Positions 12,092 to 25,110 of a stretch of DNA of 64,000 bases are shown here, one piece after another. The number at the start of each line of letters is the position of its first letter. Positions within the stretch are counted from its first letter, which is position 1. Both the position numbers and the translations under genes were made by a program. Below the pieces are notes generated by a model that ran no database searches, was not told where the DNA came from, and worked only from the letters and a program-made list of their open reading frames with translations. Source of the stretch: Prunella strophiata (Eukaryota > Chordata > Aves > Passeriformes > Prunellidae); contig JAZBQD010000026.1 in the NCBI GenBank assembly GCA_036583965.1, forward strand, positions 1,612,001 through 1,676,000. The letters are read 5' to 3'.

Positions 12092-14107
12092 CACGTTTAT
12101 GCCCAGCTGATCTGTGGAACAATGTTATCCCAAAATCTCATGCCAATCAGGAGCTGGCAGGGCTGTTCACACCAGGGGAGGGCTCAGGGTTGCACAGAAC
12201 TCCATCAAAACCTGGGAATGTTCTGCCCCAAGGTGTCCATCACTGCCCATTTGGTTCAGGGAGCAGATGCACCAACAAAGGCAGAACACTGGGTTTGATC
12301 CTGATCTCAGCCCCTGCAAGAACTCCTTTGTTTCTTTGTCTCCACAAGAAGGGCTCTGTGTGCCATTTGAAGAATATCTGGTTTATTTATTTCCCATCTT
12401 TTCATCCCTGCTCTCCATTTTTATAGATCTATTGGCATAGGAGCTGGATACTTCAGCAAATGAGGTTAACCTCTGACCATAAATTACTGCTCCCTCAGGA
12501 GGAAGTGGCCATAAAAAAGGAAACAGCCACAACTCCAGAGGAGAGCAGCAAAGGCAGAGAGAGCAAGGGCTGTACAAATTACAAAACCACCAGCCCCTGA
12601 AACCCTTACCAGGGCTGGCCATGCAAATAATAAAGTGTGACATAAACACACACAAAACTGGACTCAGCCTGGCCAGAACAATCATTCAGATGCCAAGAAA
12701 AATAAGCAGCTTTCCCATTTTCCCTGGAGTTTCCTATATAATGGCTCTTGGGGACAACACGTGGCCAAAGACCACAGGCAGCTGAGGAGAGAAATGATCT
12801 AATCATCTGTAGCATTGCTTTTGACTGTCATAGCATGCAGGAACAGAGGGCAAGACAGCCCCTGGTAACAGTGGCCAGGATAAAACCTGAGGGGTTTTTT
12901 CCACTCTGGTGCACTGTCAGGTGTCCATTGTGATTTCCATGGCAGAATTGTGGCCTCATCCCACAGTCTGTGCCTGGGATTTACCTCTGAGGAGTTACAT
13001 GCTCATCTTGAGAGTGTTTAAAAGAATCAGAAAGAGATAAACAACTTTTTTTCTCTTTAACTGATCACTGAGGCACCTCAGGCTGAGCTTCAGGGCATGG
13101 AGGGACCCTGAAATTGCTGCCACTGGGGTGAGAAGCTGCACAGCGCAGTTGATGGAAGGGAAAGGAGAGAGGATGGAATTCTGCAGGGCTGTGGCTGGGG
13201 AGATGGAGCTTCTGGATGAGGGGTGCAGGTCTCTGCACAGCTGGCTTCCTCAAGCACCCTGCACAGTGTGAGCCTGCGTGAAAACAGGGCCAGGCACTTG
13301 GGAAATTTGTCTCAGAACCTCTCCCAGATAGCTTCAAGAGTGCTTTCTGCTCTGCTTCTCATTTTCCTGGCTGATGGGCAGCTCCCTACAGTCCTCTTAG
13401 AATGATTTATGGGTTTATGGGTGCTAAAACCTTCTCCACATCAACATGCTGGCCAGCTCCACCACTCCTTGGGCTTTTTGTTCCACAGGTGCAGAGGAAG
13501 GAATTGCTTCTTTTATCAGCATCAAGTTAGAAACTCCATTGGAAAAAGTAAAAAAAAAAAAAAAAAAAGTAATAAGGTGAGATGGAACAGCTTCAATACC
13601 AGCAATGGCTAAGGAAACTGTGAGTTTCCAGTCTGAGGATGGGAATGATGTAGGTCTTTAAATTCAAGGAGGTGAAGAGGCAGCAAGAGCTGCAATGGAG
13701 AGCCTTGAGGTGCAGCAGATGAAAGCAGCAGGTGATGTGCTGGAAAGAAGGCAAAGGAGAGGTTCCTGTGTGCACCTTGCTCTGGAAAACCTTGCTGTGG
13801 GTGCAAAAAGCATCACAGGCCCTCAAGAGGAGCATGGGGAAGGTCACAGCAAAGAAATCAGGATTATTGAGCCAAAAGACAGCACCTCTCTGGCAGCCTG
13901 AGCCAGGCTGGGAGACCAACCCTGGGAAAGACAATTTCCTCACTGGCTCTTAACAGGCTCCAGTCTGAGCCCCTGGCATGAATCTCTGACAGGACCCACT
14001 GTGGGTGATCTCATGTTCTGAAATGTTTTTGTGCTCAATGGGGACATCACTGGAAGATGCCTCTCCCTCTCCCATTCCTGGGTTCCTTTCCCAGCTGAGC
14101 CTTTACT
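12092..14107. other. Unique sequence with an A19 run
   Basis: No supported gene. A 19-base A run lies at 13,550-13,568. No retrotransposed gene body was recognised upstream of it. Confidence 0.5.
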
Positions 14108-14275
14108 CCCTGCTACCCTGAGATATTCCCTGCTACCCTGAGATATTCCCTGCTATCCTGAGATATTTTCTGCTATCCTGAGGTATTCTCTGCTATCCTG
14201 AGGTATTCCCTGCTACCCTGAGGTATTCCCTACTACCCTGAGATATTCTCTGCTACCCTGAGATATTCCCTGCTT
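14108..14275. repeat. Minisatellite, 20-bp unit, about 8 copies
   Basis: CCCTGCTACCCTGAGATATT repeats with a strict 20-bp period and a few substitutions (ACC/ATC, AGATATT/AGGTATT, TTCC/TTCT). Confidence 0.95.
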
Positions 14276-15047
14276 CTCCACAAGCATCCAAAGGCAAAGT
14301 TTTAAACCTGCCTGTGCAGAAAGCAGGAGGAATGTGGGAGCCAGAGGGGAGGTTTGGTGCCTTTCTGCTGGGAGCAGCTCTGTCTCTCCTCCTGATTTCC
14401 AGCTGCTAAACTGCATTAAAAAAAGGCAGGAGTGCAACTGAATAACAGGATTTTTTCAGTGGAGCAACTGCTACAGCTGCCAGAGGGATGTGGCCCTTGG
14501 AAAGGAGCCTCATCCAGGGTAGGGAAGTGTTCAGCCACTATTAAAGTGAGATCCCTGCTCTTCCCTCCTTTTCCAAACCATTTTCCTTACCTTGTTTTGT
14601 GTTTGGTGGGGGTGGAGGAGTGACATCAGCACTGCTGTGAGATTGAAGCAGTAAATAATTCTGTATCACCACAACATTGCAGACCATTGCAAAATCTCTG
14701 CAATTGCTGTGCAATTGGCAGTAGCTTGCAATAAGCTACTGCCAAACTGGATGGCTAAAAGCAAAAATTAGCAGCTGACCCTGGAATATTTCCCTTGTCA
14801 TCCAGAGGCATTGCTTTCTTGATTCAAGGAAGAGGACAAAGAACAGTGAAATCACACAGAACTGAGCTGATACCATGTGAGGATGCCATGATGTTACTTG
14901 TCAAAGGGACTTCTAAAATCCAGCCTGGCTTTCCAGGGTGAGGAGAAGGGGTCTGAAGGATGCTATTATTTTGTTAGGGATGCTATTATTTTATTACATG
15001 ATTTTGTCTCAGCAGCAGTGTGGCCAGCAGGGAAGTGATCAGTGCCA
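14276..15047. other. Unique sequence, nothing recognised
   Basis: No supported gene or element. A small duplication, GATGCTATTATTTT, occurs twice near 14,958-14,993. Confidence 0.5.
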
Positions 15048-15190
15048 CATCATCCAGTCCTGGGAGCAGTTCAGGAATGGCATTTTGGGGCTGGAGCGTG
15101 TCCAGGGAAGGGACCAGAGCTGGGAAGGGAATGGAGCTCCAGGAGAGGCTGAGGGAGCTGGGAAGGGGCTCAGCCTGGAGAGAAGGAGAC
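15048..15190 (+). mobile_element. CR1 LINE fragment, forward, truncated at its 3' side
   Basis: The block ending in GCTGAGGGAGCTGGGAAGGG and CTCAGCCTGGAGAGAAGGAG matches the well-known CR1 3' region and recurs almost exactly at about 15,448-15,490 in the main CR1 copy. CR1 identity stops near 15,190, and about 250 bp of other sequence follows. This may be a broken insertion or a partial duplication. Confidence 0.7.
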
Positions 15191-15442
15191 AGCAGTGGCT
15201 GTCACCAGGCAGGAGGACACCATCCCTGCCCCACTGCTCTGTGTGACAACAGCAATCCCCCCCCATGGAATGCCCCACCGTGCCACAGCTCTGCAGGAAT
15301 CCCAAGCACCAGGGATTCCCCCCTCTCACAGGGACAAATGGGAACTTTTTGTTTGTGGCTCAGAATCGCCTGGAAAACTCTGCCCGGCCGGGTGCTGGCA
15401 CCTCCCACCCCAAAGCACTGCCCAGCCAGTGCCCCAGCCCAA

Positions 15443-15848
15443 TCCAGAGGCTGAGGGAGCTGGGAAGGGGCTCAGCCTGGAGAAAAGGAGGCTCAGGGGG
15501 CCCCTGTGGCTCTGCACAGCTCCTGACAGGAGGGGACAGCCGGGGAGATTTGGGATTTTATCCCAAGGAACAGGGACAGGAGGAGAGGGAACGGCCTCAG
15601 ATTGTTCCAGAAGAGGCTCAGGTTGGATATTTGGGGAAATTCCTTCCTGGACATGGGCTGTCCAGCCCTGGCACAGCTGCCCAGAGCAGTGGTGGAGTGC
15701 CCATCCCTGGAGGGATTTGGAGTCACAGGGATGTGGCACCTGGGGACAGGGGACAGTGGTGCCCTGGCAGTGCTGGGCAATGTTGGGCCCTGTGATCTCT
15801 GAGGACTTTTCCAACCACAATCATTCAGTGAATCTCTGATTCTGTGAT
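15443..15848 (+). mobile_element. CR1 LINE 3' end, 5'-truncated, forward
   Basis: The order of blocks is that of the avian CR1 3' end: AGCCTGGAGAAAAGGAGGCT, then AGGTTGGATATTTGGGGAAA, then the CCATCCCTGGAGGGATTTGG block, then GAGGACTTTTCCAACCACAA, finishing with CTCTGATTCTGTGATT, the short 3' terminal repeat of CR1. No reverse transcriptase reading frame remains. Overlapping short open frames on both strands here are shadows of the dead element. Confidence 0.93.
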
Positions 15849-18142
15849 TATTCAGCCATCCAGCTCTAGCACTTTGATGTTCCTGGAGCAAACAGAAGAA
15901 CCCCTCTAGGAGAATGTCCAATGTTTTAGCACAGGCTGATACCTTCAGTCCAGAATTTGGGACCAGCAGCCCACAACAGACAACTCCTCTGTCACTCAAT
16001 TTTATGGCACAGACATGTACAGCAGAACAACTTCTGATTGTGCCAATCTACACAGAAAATGCTTGATTTTTAAAACAATTTTTGTAGAACAGTGTTAGAT
16101 TTTCCTACAGCACCTGGGTGTTTTCATGCCTATTAAATTTTAATACAGCAGATAAAATGGGCAGAAATTACCTAGTGAAATGCTCCTTATTACATCTCTG
16201 TATCAGTCTCTGTCTGCCAGATTCTGCTACCTTGGTGCATTTTGAAGAGTCCCTTGCTCCTGAAATAGTCCCATGAAAGTGGTGGGAGCACTTCAGTGTG
16301 CCTCTAACAGAGCACAGACCCTGCAGAGCTGGAGCAATAGACCCAGCCCAGGTGGGGAACAGAGAGGTGCTAAATTGCACCCCCACCTTTGCACACCTCC
16401 AACAATCATCTGTCTCCTTGCAAAGGAGACACGTGGCCATTTCCAGACCCTGCACCTTGCCTTTTCCACAGGAATTATCCCCACCTCCATCAAGGGAAGG
16501 GGAGGGATGTTGCTGCCAGAACAGCCCAGTCCAATCTTCCTGCAGAGGCTCTGGCAGTGCTGGTGTTGCCAACTGTTGGCTCCAGCAAGTGGAAATGGGA
16601 AACTTTCCTTCAGGAAAGGCTCAAAGCACAGCTGATTTCCTCAGTGCTCTGGGATAATGCTGGGAAGGAAGAGGCAGGTCTTGGCCTTGGAGCACCCCTC
16701 AGCCCACGGGTGCTGGCAGCAATCCTGGGTGCCTCATCAGCCAGGGCTGCCCCAGAAGGAGCTGCCAGCTCCATCCTTCTGCAGCCTGAGGGTGTCCCCA
16801 GGGAAATCTCACCTGCTCAGTGCCATGGGCTCTGAGCAAACCTGGGGAGTGTGCTCCTCTGAAAGCCACTCCTGGTGCTGTGGGGATGGTGAAGGAGAGC
16901 ACTGAGGCATAGAGTAAGGGTGACACACTGTGTGGACACAGAGAAGTGCAAGTCCTCCCCTCATCCCAACTTTTTTCAGACGTTTGATCCTTTTTTTCAA
17001 AATCTGAGTGGGAACTGAGGCTAACCCAGAGCAGCCCCAGTGGAGCTCCCCTTTGGGCCCCTCCTGAAGAAAGGCTGAGGCTGCACTTTCACACCAAGCA
17101 CTCCCACCTTGGATGAAGCCAGAGCAAGGGGCAATAAATCTGAGCATGTCCCCAGATTCTGGAGAAGAAGAGAAAGCTTTCTGTGACCTACTAATTGCTG
17201 CCACAAACCTCTGAGTAATGAGAGACACAGAGCACCCGAGCAAATGTGCCTTTAGCTGCAGAAAATCCCTCCAGCAAATCCCTCCAGCAGCCACTGTGGG
17301 CTCAGCACTGCCTGGAGAAATGCAGCAAGTCTGGCTCGAGGAGCTAAAGCTCAGAGAAAAAAAGATGAAGCAGCAGTTTCATGGTGTGGTTTCATTTTTA
17401 AACCAGGCTGTGAATGTAACCCTTATCTGAAAAAAAGTACAAGCTAAAAAGGTGGATCTCAACCCTCCCTGCCAACACAGCAGCAGAGACTGAGCCAAAT
17501 GCTTGGACAAGGAGATGATAAGAGAAGGAAGCAGAGATGAGAAATGCACAAGGCAGTCCTCAGAGCCCACCTTGCTGATTTTTCAATCCTTGTTTTCCTA
17601 CTGAAAGCCCTTGTTATTCCACCTCTGCCATTTAGAGTAGGAAATCCCTGCAGTATTTTCCTTCTTCCTGGTGCCCAGAAGACAAAGAACCTCTGTGCAG
17701 AAGAGCCTTGTGCCATTGTTAGGGACACCAAGGCTTTTCTAAAATCACTGTTTGTTCCTTGAAGGCTGGGAGATGGCAGGTGCCTGGCCTGCAGAGAACA
17801 CAGAGTTTGGGGGCTTTGAGAAAAGAGGAGCAGCTTTTTTTTTTTTTTTTTTTTTTTTTTAACCTGTGAGCTTCACCTACTTAGTGACCATCATGGCAGG
17901 AAGAAGCAGGATTCCCAGCCTTGGGATACTGGTTTTACTGGAGTGCAGACCCAGCTCAGCTTGGAGGACCTGTTGGGCTCAGCCCCATGCCAGGGTGCCA
18001 TGGGAGGCTGCAGTGCCACCCTTCTCCTGTTTAACCCCAAAGCTCATTCCCTCCTTGCTGGCAAATCTGGGATCCTGCCAGGCTGAGGCTCCTTGTTCAG
18101 GACAACCTCAGCCCCAGGGGCTGTGGCACTGCAGATCTGGAG
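15849..18142. other. Unique sequence with a T26 run
   Basis: No supported gene. A pure T run of 26 lies at 17,835-17,860. Confidence 0.5.
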
Positions 18143-18252
18143 CCCAGCTCTGATGGGAACGTGGGTGAATCCTCAGCCCAGCTCTGATGGGAACGTGGGT
18201 GAATCCTCAGCCCAGCTCTGATGGGAACGTGGGTGAATCCTCAGCCCAGCTG
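18143..18252. repeat. Short tandem repeat, 34-bp unit, about 3 copies
   Basis: CAGCTCTGATGGGAACGTGG followed by GTGAATCCTCAGCC repeats three times with no visible difference and then breaks off, suggesting a recent duplication. Confidence 0.95.
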
Positions 18253-19954
18253 TGCAGATGAGGAACAGGACCCAGAGACCCAGTGGCTCTCCCAGGAGCA
18301 CACAGGTGAGCTTTGCAGCAGGAGCAGTTTGGATCCCACCACTGAATCAGGATGCCCTGACAGGGAGATGATTCCTCCTATCCCACCTCTGACATCCCCC
18401 TGAGTTTGAGTCTGATGAGGGAGAAACTTGGGGAAGAAATGGGAAGAATATCTGATTTATTTACAGGCCAGGCAGCAGAATGCACTCACTGAGTGCAAGG
18501 TCCTGCCAGCTTTTTTCTTGGCAAAGAGCATCCAAGAAATGTGTGCTTTATCTCTGGAATTCATGGGCAGACAGTGCTGAAGCAAGGGCCTGAGCAGGGC
18601 TGGGGGCTCCTGGGGACAAAGGAGGGCCTGTTGTCTCCAGCTCCACATCAGGCTGTCCTGAGCACTGCTCCTGGCCCTGCACTGGCTGACCTCGCTGGGA
18701 AAGGCTCTCACATCCAGCCTGCCTGCCTGCAAAAGCCATCATGGTCTCCTCAGGTTGGATTCCACTCAAAGCATGGATGATGAGCAAATATGAAATATTT
18801 CTGCTTTGCTTCAACACTCAACACGTGGCATGAGCAAGAACTGGACAGACAAATGAACCCTGCTGTCCTCCTATAAGCTCTCCTTGCATTTCCTTCCTAA
18901 TTTTCCAATTAACTGTGTCAATGTCTTGTTTTTGCTGTGCCCCAGGGCTACACCAAGTCCTTCCAGCAAGAGGAGACAGCACAGCCTTGAGACAGGTGCC
19001 CATTGTCCTGCAGCACTCTCCATTTACATTCAGAGCTGTTCCCAGCTGCTCTTCTCAAAGTGACACCTGCACTCCAGGGACCAGGGCTGGCCTTGGTGGG
19101 GGGGGACAGAGGGGTCTGGCAAAGGTGCTGGAGCCAGGACAGGTTTGAGGTTCCAGCCTGGAGGCTGCAGCTGCTGACCCATGCAAGGACAACACTCCCA
19201 GCTCAGCCTTTCTCCTGCATGTGGGACACAGCCACCTTTGGGAAGAACTGCATGGTAAACAGATTCCCTCTGGCACTTCACTAATTCCAGCCTGTCCTGT
19301 CAAAAGTGAAAGGATTTTTAGGATCCAGTTTATTCACTGCTAGTGATGTTTCTCCATGTAGGTTCAGAGCCAAAACTCATTAAGGGCAGTGGGAATCTCC
19401 CCATTCCCTTCTATTCACTCCCACTGGCTGCAGTTCAAGCTTTCATTCAGTCCCTCTTGGTGGGGACAATGCAGATCAGTGATGGCAGCTCCACTATCAG
19501 GGCCTTTGTGCCACCATGTCTCCTTTCTCAAACCCTCAGCACAATGTCCACTTGTCCTCAGCAACTGCTCCCTTTCAGATCTCAAAAATAAATAAGTCCA
19601 TGGAAGAAACATTTCTTTTGGCCCTGTGCTGGCTGAGAGCTCATTTGCAGACATTTTAGTTTTGGGAGACAGTGTCCCTTTGATTCTCCCCATCATCTCA
19701 GCACACCAACCTGCTATTTTTGCCTCATGGCTGCACTGAGTCATGGAGCTCGTGCTGGTTTGCTTTGGAGCCAGTGCAAAAACCAGGGATGATCCCAGTG
19801 CTCACCCCATGGAGACAGGGAGCATTTACTTGTGGAATCTGACAGAGCTGTGGCAGCCCAGCCACAGGAGTGCTGGGCATGTTCCTGTGGCATCTGCAGC
19901 AGGGAGAAAGAGCAGTGCCATGGGTAATGACACTCACATCACTGCTGGATGGGG
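18253..19954. other. Unique sequence, nothing recognised
   Basis: No supported gene or element. Confidence 0.5.
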
Positions 19955-22201
19955 ACTGGGACCTCTGGGGCTGAACTGGGACAGCTGGGGCTGAACTGGG
20001 ATAGCTGGGGCTGAACTGGGACAGCTGGGGCTGAATTGGGATAGCTGGGCTGGACTGGGATATTTGGGGCTGAACTGGGACATCTGGGGCTGGATGGAGA
20101 CTGGGAGCTGTGGGGCTGAGCTGGGACACTTGGGGCTGAACTGGGACATTTGGGGCTGAACTGGAACATTTGGGGGGCTGAACTGGACAGCTGGGCTGAA
20201 CTGGGACATCTGGGGCTGAGCTGGGACATCTGGGGCTGAGCTGGGACATCTGGGGTTGAACTGGGACATCTGGGGCTGAGCTGGGACATCTGGGGCTGAA
20301 CTGGGACATCTGGGGCTGAGCTGGGACATCTGGGGCTGAACTGGGACATCTGGGGCTGAGCTGGGACATCTGGGGCTGGATGGGGACTGGGAGCTGTGGG
20401 GCTGAGCTGGAACATTTGAGGCTGAGCTGGGACATTTGGGGCTGAACTGGGACATCTGGGGCTGAGCTGGGACATCTGGGGTTGAACTGGGACATCTGGG
20501 GCTGAGCTGGGACATCTGGGGCTGAGCTGGGACATTTGGGGCTGAACTGGGACATCTGGGGTTGAACTGGGACATCTGGGGCTGAGCTGGGACATTTGGG
20601 GCTGAACTGGGACATCTGGGGTTGAACTGGGACATCTGGGGCTGAGCTGGGACATTTGGGGCTGAACTGGGACATCTGGGGTTGAACTGGGACATCTGGG
20701 GTTGAACTGGGACATCTGGGGTTGAACTGGGACATCTGGGGCTGAGCTGGGACATTTGGGGCTGAACTGGGACATCTGGGGCTGAGCTGGGACATTTGGG
20801 GCTGAACTGGGACATCTGGGGTTGAACTGGGACATCTGGGGCTGAGCTGGGACATTTGGGGCTGAACTGGGACATCTGGGGTTGAACTGGGACATCTGGG
20901 GCTGAGCTGGGACATTTGGGGCTGAACTGGGACATCTGGGGTTGAACTGGGACATCTGGGGTTGAACTGGGACATCTGGGGTTGAACTGGGACATCTGGG
21001 GCTGAGCTGGGACATTTGGGGCTGAGCTGGGACATTTGAGGCTGAGCTGGGACATTTGGGGCTGAACTGGGACATCTGGGGCTGAGCTGGGACATCTGGG
21101 GTTGAACTGGGACATCTGGGGTTGAACTGGGACATCTGGGGTTGAACTGGGACATCTGGGGTTGAACTGGGACATCTGGGGTTGAACTGGGACATCTGGG
21201 GCTGAGCTGGGACATTTGGGGCTGAACTGGGACATCTGGGGTTGAACTGGGACATCTGGGGCTGAGCTGGGACATTTGGGGCTGAACTGGGACATCTGGG
21301 GCTGAGCTGGGACATTTGGGGCTGAACTGGGACATCTGGGGCTGAGCTGGGACATTTGGGGCTGAACTGGGACATCTGGGGTTGAACTGGGACATCTGGG
21401 GTTGAACTGGGACATCTGGGGTTGAACTGGGACATCTGGGGTTGAACTGGGACATCTGGGGTTGAACTGGGACATCTGGGGCTGAGCTGGGACATTTGGG
21501 GCTGAACTGGGACATCTGGGGTTGAACTGGGACATCTGGGGCTGAGCTGGGACATTTGGGGCTGAACTGGGACATCTGGGGCTGAGCTGGGACATTTGGG
21601 GCTGAACTGGGACATCTGGGGCTGAGCTGGGACATTTGGGGCTGAACTGGGACATCTGGGGTTGAACTGGGACATCTGGGGTTGAACTGGGACATCTGGG
21701 GCTGAGCTGGGACATTTGGGGCTGAACTGGGACATCTGGGGCTGAGCTGGGACATTTGGGGCTGAACTGGGACATCTGGGGCTGAGCTGGGACATTTGGG
21801 GCTGAACTGGGACATCTGGGGTTGAACTGGGACATCTGGGGCTGAGCTGGGACATTTGGGGCTGAACTGGGACATCTGGGGTTGAACTGGGACATCTGGG
21901 GTTGAACTGGGACATCTGGGGCTGAGCTGGGACATTTGGGGCTGAACTGGGACATCTGGGGTTGAACTGGGACATCTGGGGCTGAGCTGGGACATTTGGG
22001 GCTGAACTGGGACATCTGGGGTTGAACTGGGACATCTGGGGTTGAACTGGGACATCTGGGGCTGAGCTGGGACATTTGGGGCTGAACTGGGACATCTGGG
22101 GTTGAACTGGGACATCTGGGGCTGAGCTGGGACATTTGGGGCTGAACTGGGACATCTGGGGCTGAGCTGGGACATTTGGGGCTGAACTGGGACATCTGGG
22201 G
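19955..22201. repeat. Large minisatellite, strict 20-bp unit, about 110 copies
   Basis: Three unit types dominate: GCTGAACTGGGACATCTGGG, GCTGAGCTGGGACATTTGGG and GTTGAACTGGGACATCTGGG. From about 20,400 onward they keep perfect 20-bp phase. They often alternate in higher-order groups of two to five. The left edge (19,955-20,400) is more degenerate, with insertions. Because 20 is not a multiple of three and the minus strand of the unit has no stop, all three minus frames stay open for 738-816 codons with the same Pro/Ser/Gln/Cys-rich peptide of 20 residues. These are not genes. Confidence 0.98.
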
Positions 22202-25110
22202 TGTTCCCTTGGCTCAGAAGTCTGGCTGCTGCTCCAAACCAGTTAATTCTCTGTAAGAGCTGTATGGGCCCAAGGCCTACATTATATTTATAAGCTGTAA
22301 GGATCTCCCCAGGCAGACTCAGAAATAAAGGATTTGAGTCAAACAGCTACAAGGAGATGCTCCAAAACAACCTCAGAGAGGGAACACAAAGAGGTGGAAC
22401 ATCAGCCATTGCCCCATGCTGAATTTTAAAGGAACACTCCAGCTCCTGTCATGGAAGGTGAATGTTCTTTATGCTTTCATCTCTCATGTTTCCAGCACAA
22501 GGAGGAAATGTCCTGCTTCCCTCTGCTCTCTGAACATGAGTTTGAGGAGCTTTTCACCCAGGCTGATGGAGGGGAGAGCAGCAGGACAGGCTGGGGCTGG
22601 TGGCCATGGATGCAGGGACAAACCTCAGCTGGACAGGGAGGGAGGGACCTGGCAGGATGGCAGGCAGGGATGGAGAAAAGGTGACACCAGAGGAAAACTC
22701 CTCATTCTCAACAGGTTTTATACAAAAATAAATTTTCTTGCAGTATGTTGCTTTAGCTATACTTTGTTGTGGTTAGAAATGACTGACATGCCTCTTCCAG
22801 CTTTTAATTATTCATAGAACACCTTTTTTTTTTGTTGTTTTCACTTCTTGCAAAAAGCAGAAAGTTGCAGGGAGGCTCTGTCAGTGACTGTGTGTGCTTC
22901 CTGTCCCTCCCTGTGACACTGCCACCCCACAGGGGACACCAGGACGTGCCCATGGCCCTGCTGGTCCCACAGCTCCCGTGGTCCTGAGTGCTGCTCTGTG
23001 CCTGAACAAAGCTGGCCAGGAAATGTTTTTCCCAGCTAGAGAAACATTTTGTTCCCATTCTGTGCTTGAGCCAAATGGGGTTTTCTTGAGGCCTTTTTTC
23101 TTTTTCTAAACAAAGGAATAAGTAAGCAAACATGTCTGCAAGGAGCTGATTGCAGTGGCCAAAGCTCAGCCAGTGGACTTGCTGAGGAGCTTGGCAAGAG
23201 GTGAAAATGCAGTTTTCTGACCCAAACCAGGCTCATGACTCAAAACCAGGCCTTGCACCCAGGACATCACCCAGCTGCAGGCAAGGCTGGGGTGGTGCTT
23301 CCTTTCCCTGGAAAGTCCATCCCTAGCAGAAGTCCCTCCAGCCAGAGCACTCCCACAGAAGGTTTCTGTTTTGATACCATGCCATTTTCCAGGGAAAAAT
23401 ATTTTTATCTGAAAGCTCTCCACCCTGTTTGCCCACAGAGTGCTGATGTCAACTCGGATTTCCATCCCCAGGGACTGGAGGATGTGTGAGGGCACTCAGC
23501 CTGCTGGGCTCTGGGGAGAGGCACACCCAGTCCTGCAGCTTTCCTGGGAACTGGGGCAGCAATGCTGGCACTGCTGCTGCCCCTGGCAGGGACTCTGTGC
23601 CCTGGGAACTGATGGCTTTGCTCCTGTTTATGGCTCAGGGAGCACATCCCCTGTGTGGCCAGCACCTTGCCTGTCCTGGAGGGCAGAAATGCTCCAGGCA
23701 AGCCTGGACATCAAATAAACAGCAGCTGAGTTCAGGCAGGGATCTGCAAGGCACCTGGGCAATGTCCTCTCTTCTTCCAGCCCCTCCTCCAGGGGCTCAG
23801 GTCTGCAGCATGTGGGACTCTGTCCCCCCAGGAAGGGGACAAGGATGTCATGGCCACAGTGGCAGCCTGGGGTGTGCATCTCCCTGGCCCTACAGGCTGT
23901 CACAGGCACTGGAACTAAGATCACCACCGTGGAGAAATGACCTTCAGTCCCTTGTTTTGTCCTCCTTGCTTCTCCTTCCATAGGCAAAGCTCAGCTCTGG
24001 GAGGCCACCCCAGCTCAGCTGTGGCTGGGGGTCCCAGCTCTCTCCAAGTGCTTTGGAGCCCCTTTGGAGAACAATTCCACCCTGCAGAACAGAATCTGCC
24101 AGGGTTCCCTGTGTGCAGCTGACAGCAAAGGCACCCCAGTGCACCCACCCCAGAATTGCCCAGCTAAAATTCAGGATTAGGGGTGAACTCATCTCTTCCC
24201 TCTGTGGCTGAGGGAGGCAAGCAGGCACCTGGCAGAGAGAGTTTGTGGGCCAGGGGCTGGGGCAGGGGAGCCTGGCTCTGACTCTGCTGGAACTGGGCCT
24301 GGGAACCAGCCCACAGCTGGACAACTCCCCTGGGGTCAGAGACATTTTACCTTTCCAGCTAAAAGCAGCACAGGATGCAATTCCAGACCCAATCCATTCC
24401 CTCTGTCCCCTTCCATGGGTGAGCACCAAGAGAGGAGCAAGATGAAGGGAAGGGTTTCCAGCTCTGGACTTGTTCTGTGCCAAGCTGGCAGAAGGGATGA
24501 ACATGACACAGGTAATCCTCTGCCAGGAAGGATGGGAGGTCCTACAAAGGGTGACCTGGCATTTCCTGGGGCCACAGACTGCCCTGCCCATTTCCTGGGG
24601 CCAGCCAAGCCCACAGACTGCCCTGCCTTGCTCCTACAAAGAGCATGCTCCATATCCTACAATTCCAGCCAAACTCCTGCAGGTTCCTGCAGGAATTCCC
24701 ACCCCAGTTGTCTGGGACACAGCCACAGCAACCTTCCCTCCCCCGTGTTTGGATTATTTTTATTTAGTTATGGTCACACTGCTGCAACTGCTGGGTGCCT
24801 TGCAAAGCTCAAAGTGCCTCATGAGGAAGGGAAATGACCTTTCCTAGCCCTGCTGCTGCTCCCCTGAGCGTGGTGAGGCTGCTGTTTGTTAATGCTGGTA
24901 AAGAGCTCTGAGCTCCTCAGATGGAAGATCTGTCATGGAAAAATGAGCTGGGTTATTATGCAGGGTTCTAGCCCAGTTAGCAAATGGCTTTTCCCATCTG
25001 TGAGAGCAGAACAGGCTGCTGTGCCAGGCAAGTCTGCTTTCCTTTGGAAAAACTCTAACAGGTTTCTCCAGGCACAGGAAGGTGCTCAGGAACAAATTGT
25101 GCCCTTCTTA
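22202..25110. other. Unique sequence, no gene seen
   Basis: Ordinary-looking sequence with many short overlapping open frames and no recognisable protein. A small internal duplication (CATTTCCTGGGGCCA, twice) lies at about 24,561-24,603. Confidence 0.5.

Noticed and set aside
10953..12298. Long frames on both strands across the purine tract (Lys/Gly/Glu or Phe/Pro/Ser/Leu-rich)
   Set aside because: Low-complexity translation of GGGAA/GGAAA repeats; no stop codon can easily occur in such sequence.
19725..22195. Three long minus-strand frames (738-816 codons) resembling a Pro/Ser/Gln/Cys-rich repeat protein
   Set aside because: They are the same 20-bp tandem unit read in three frames. No frame is preferred, and there is no signal peptide, splice context or codon-position bias.
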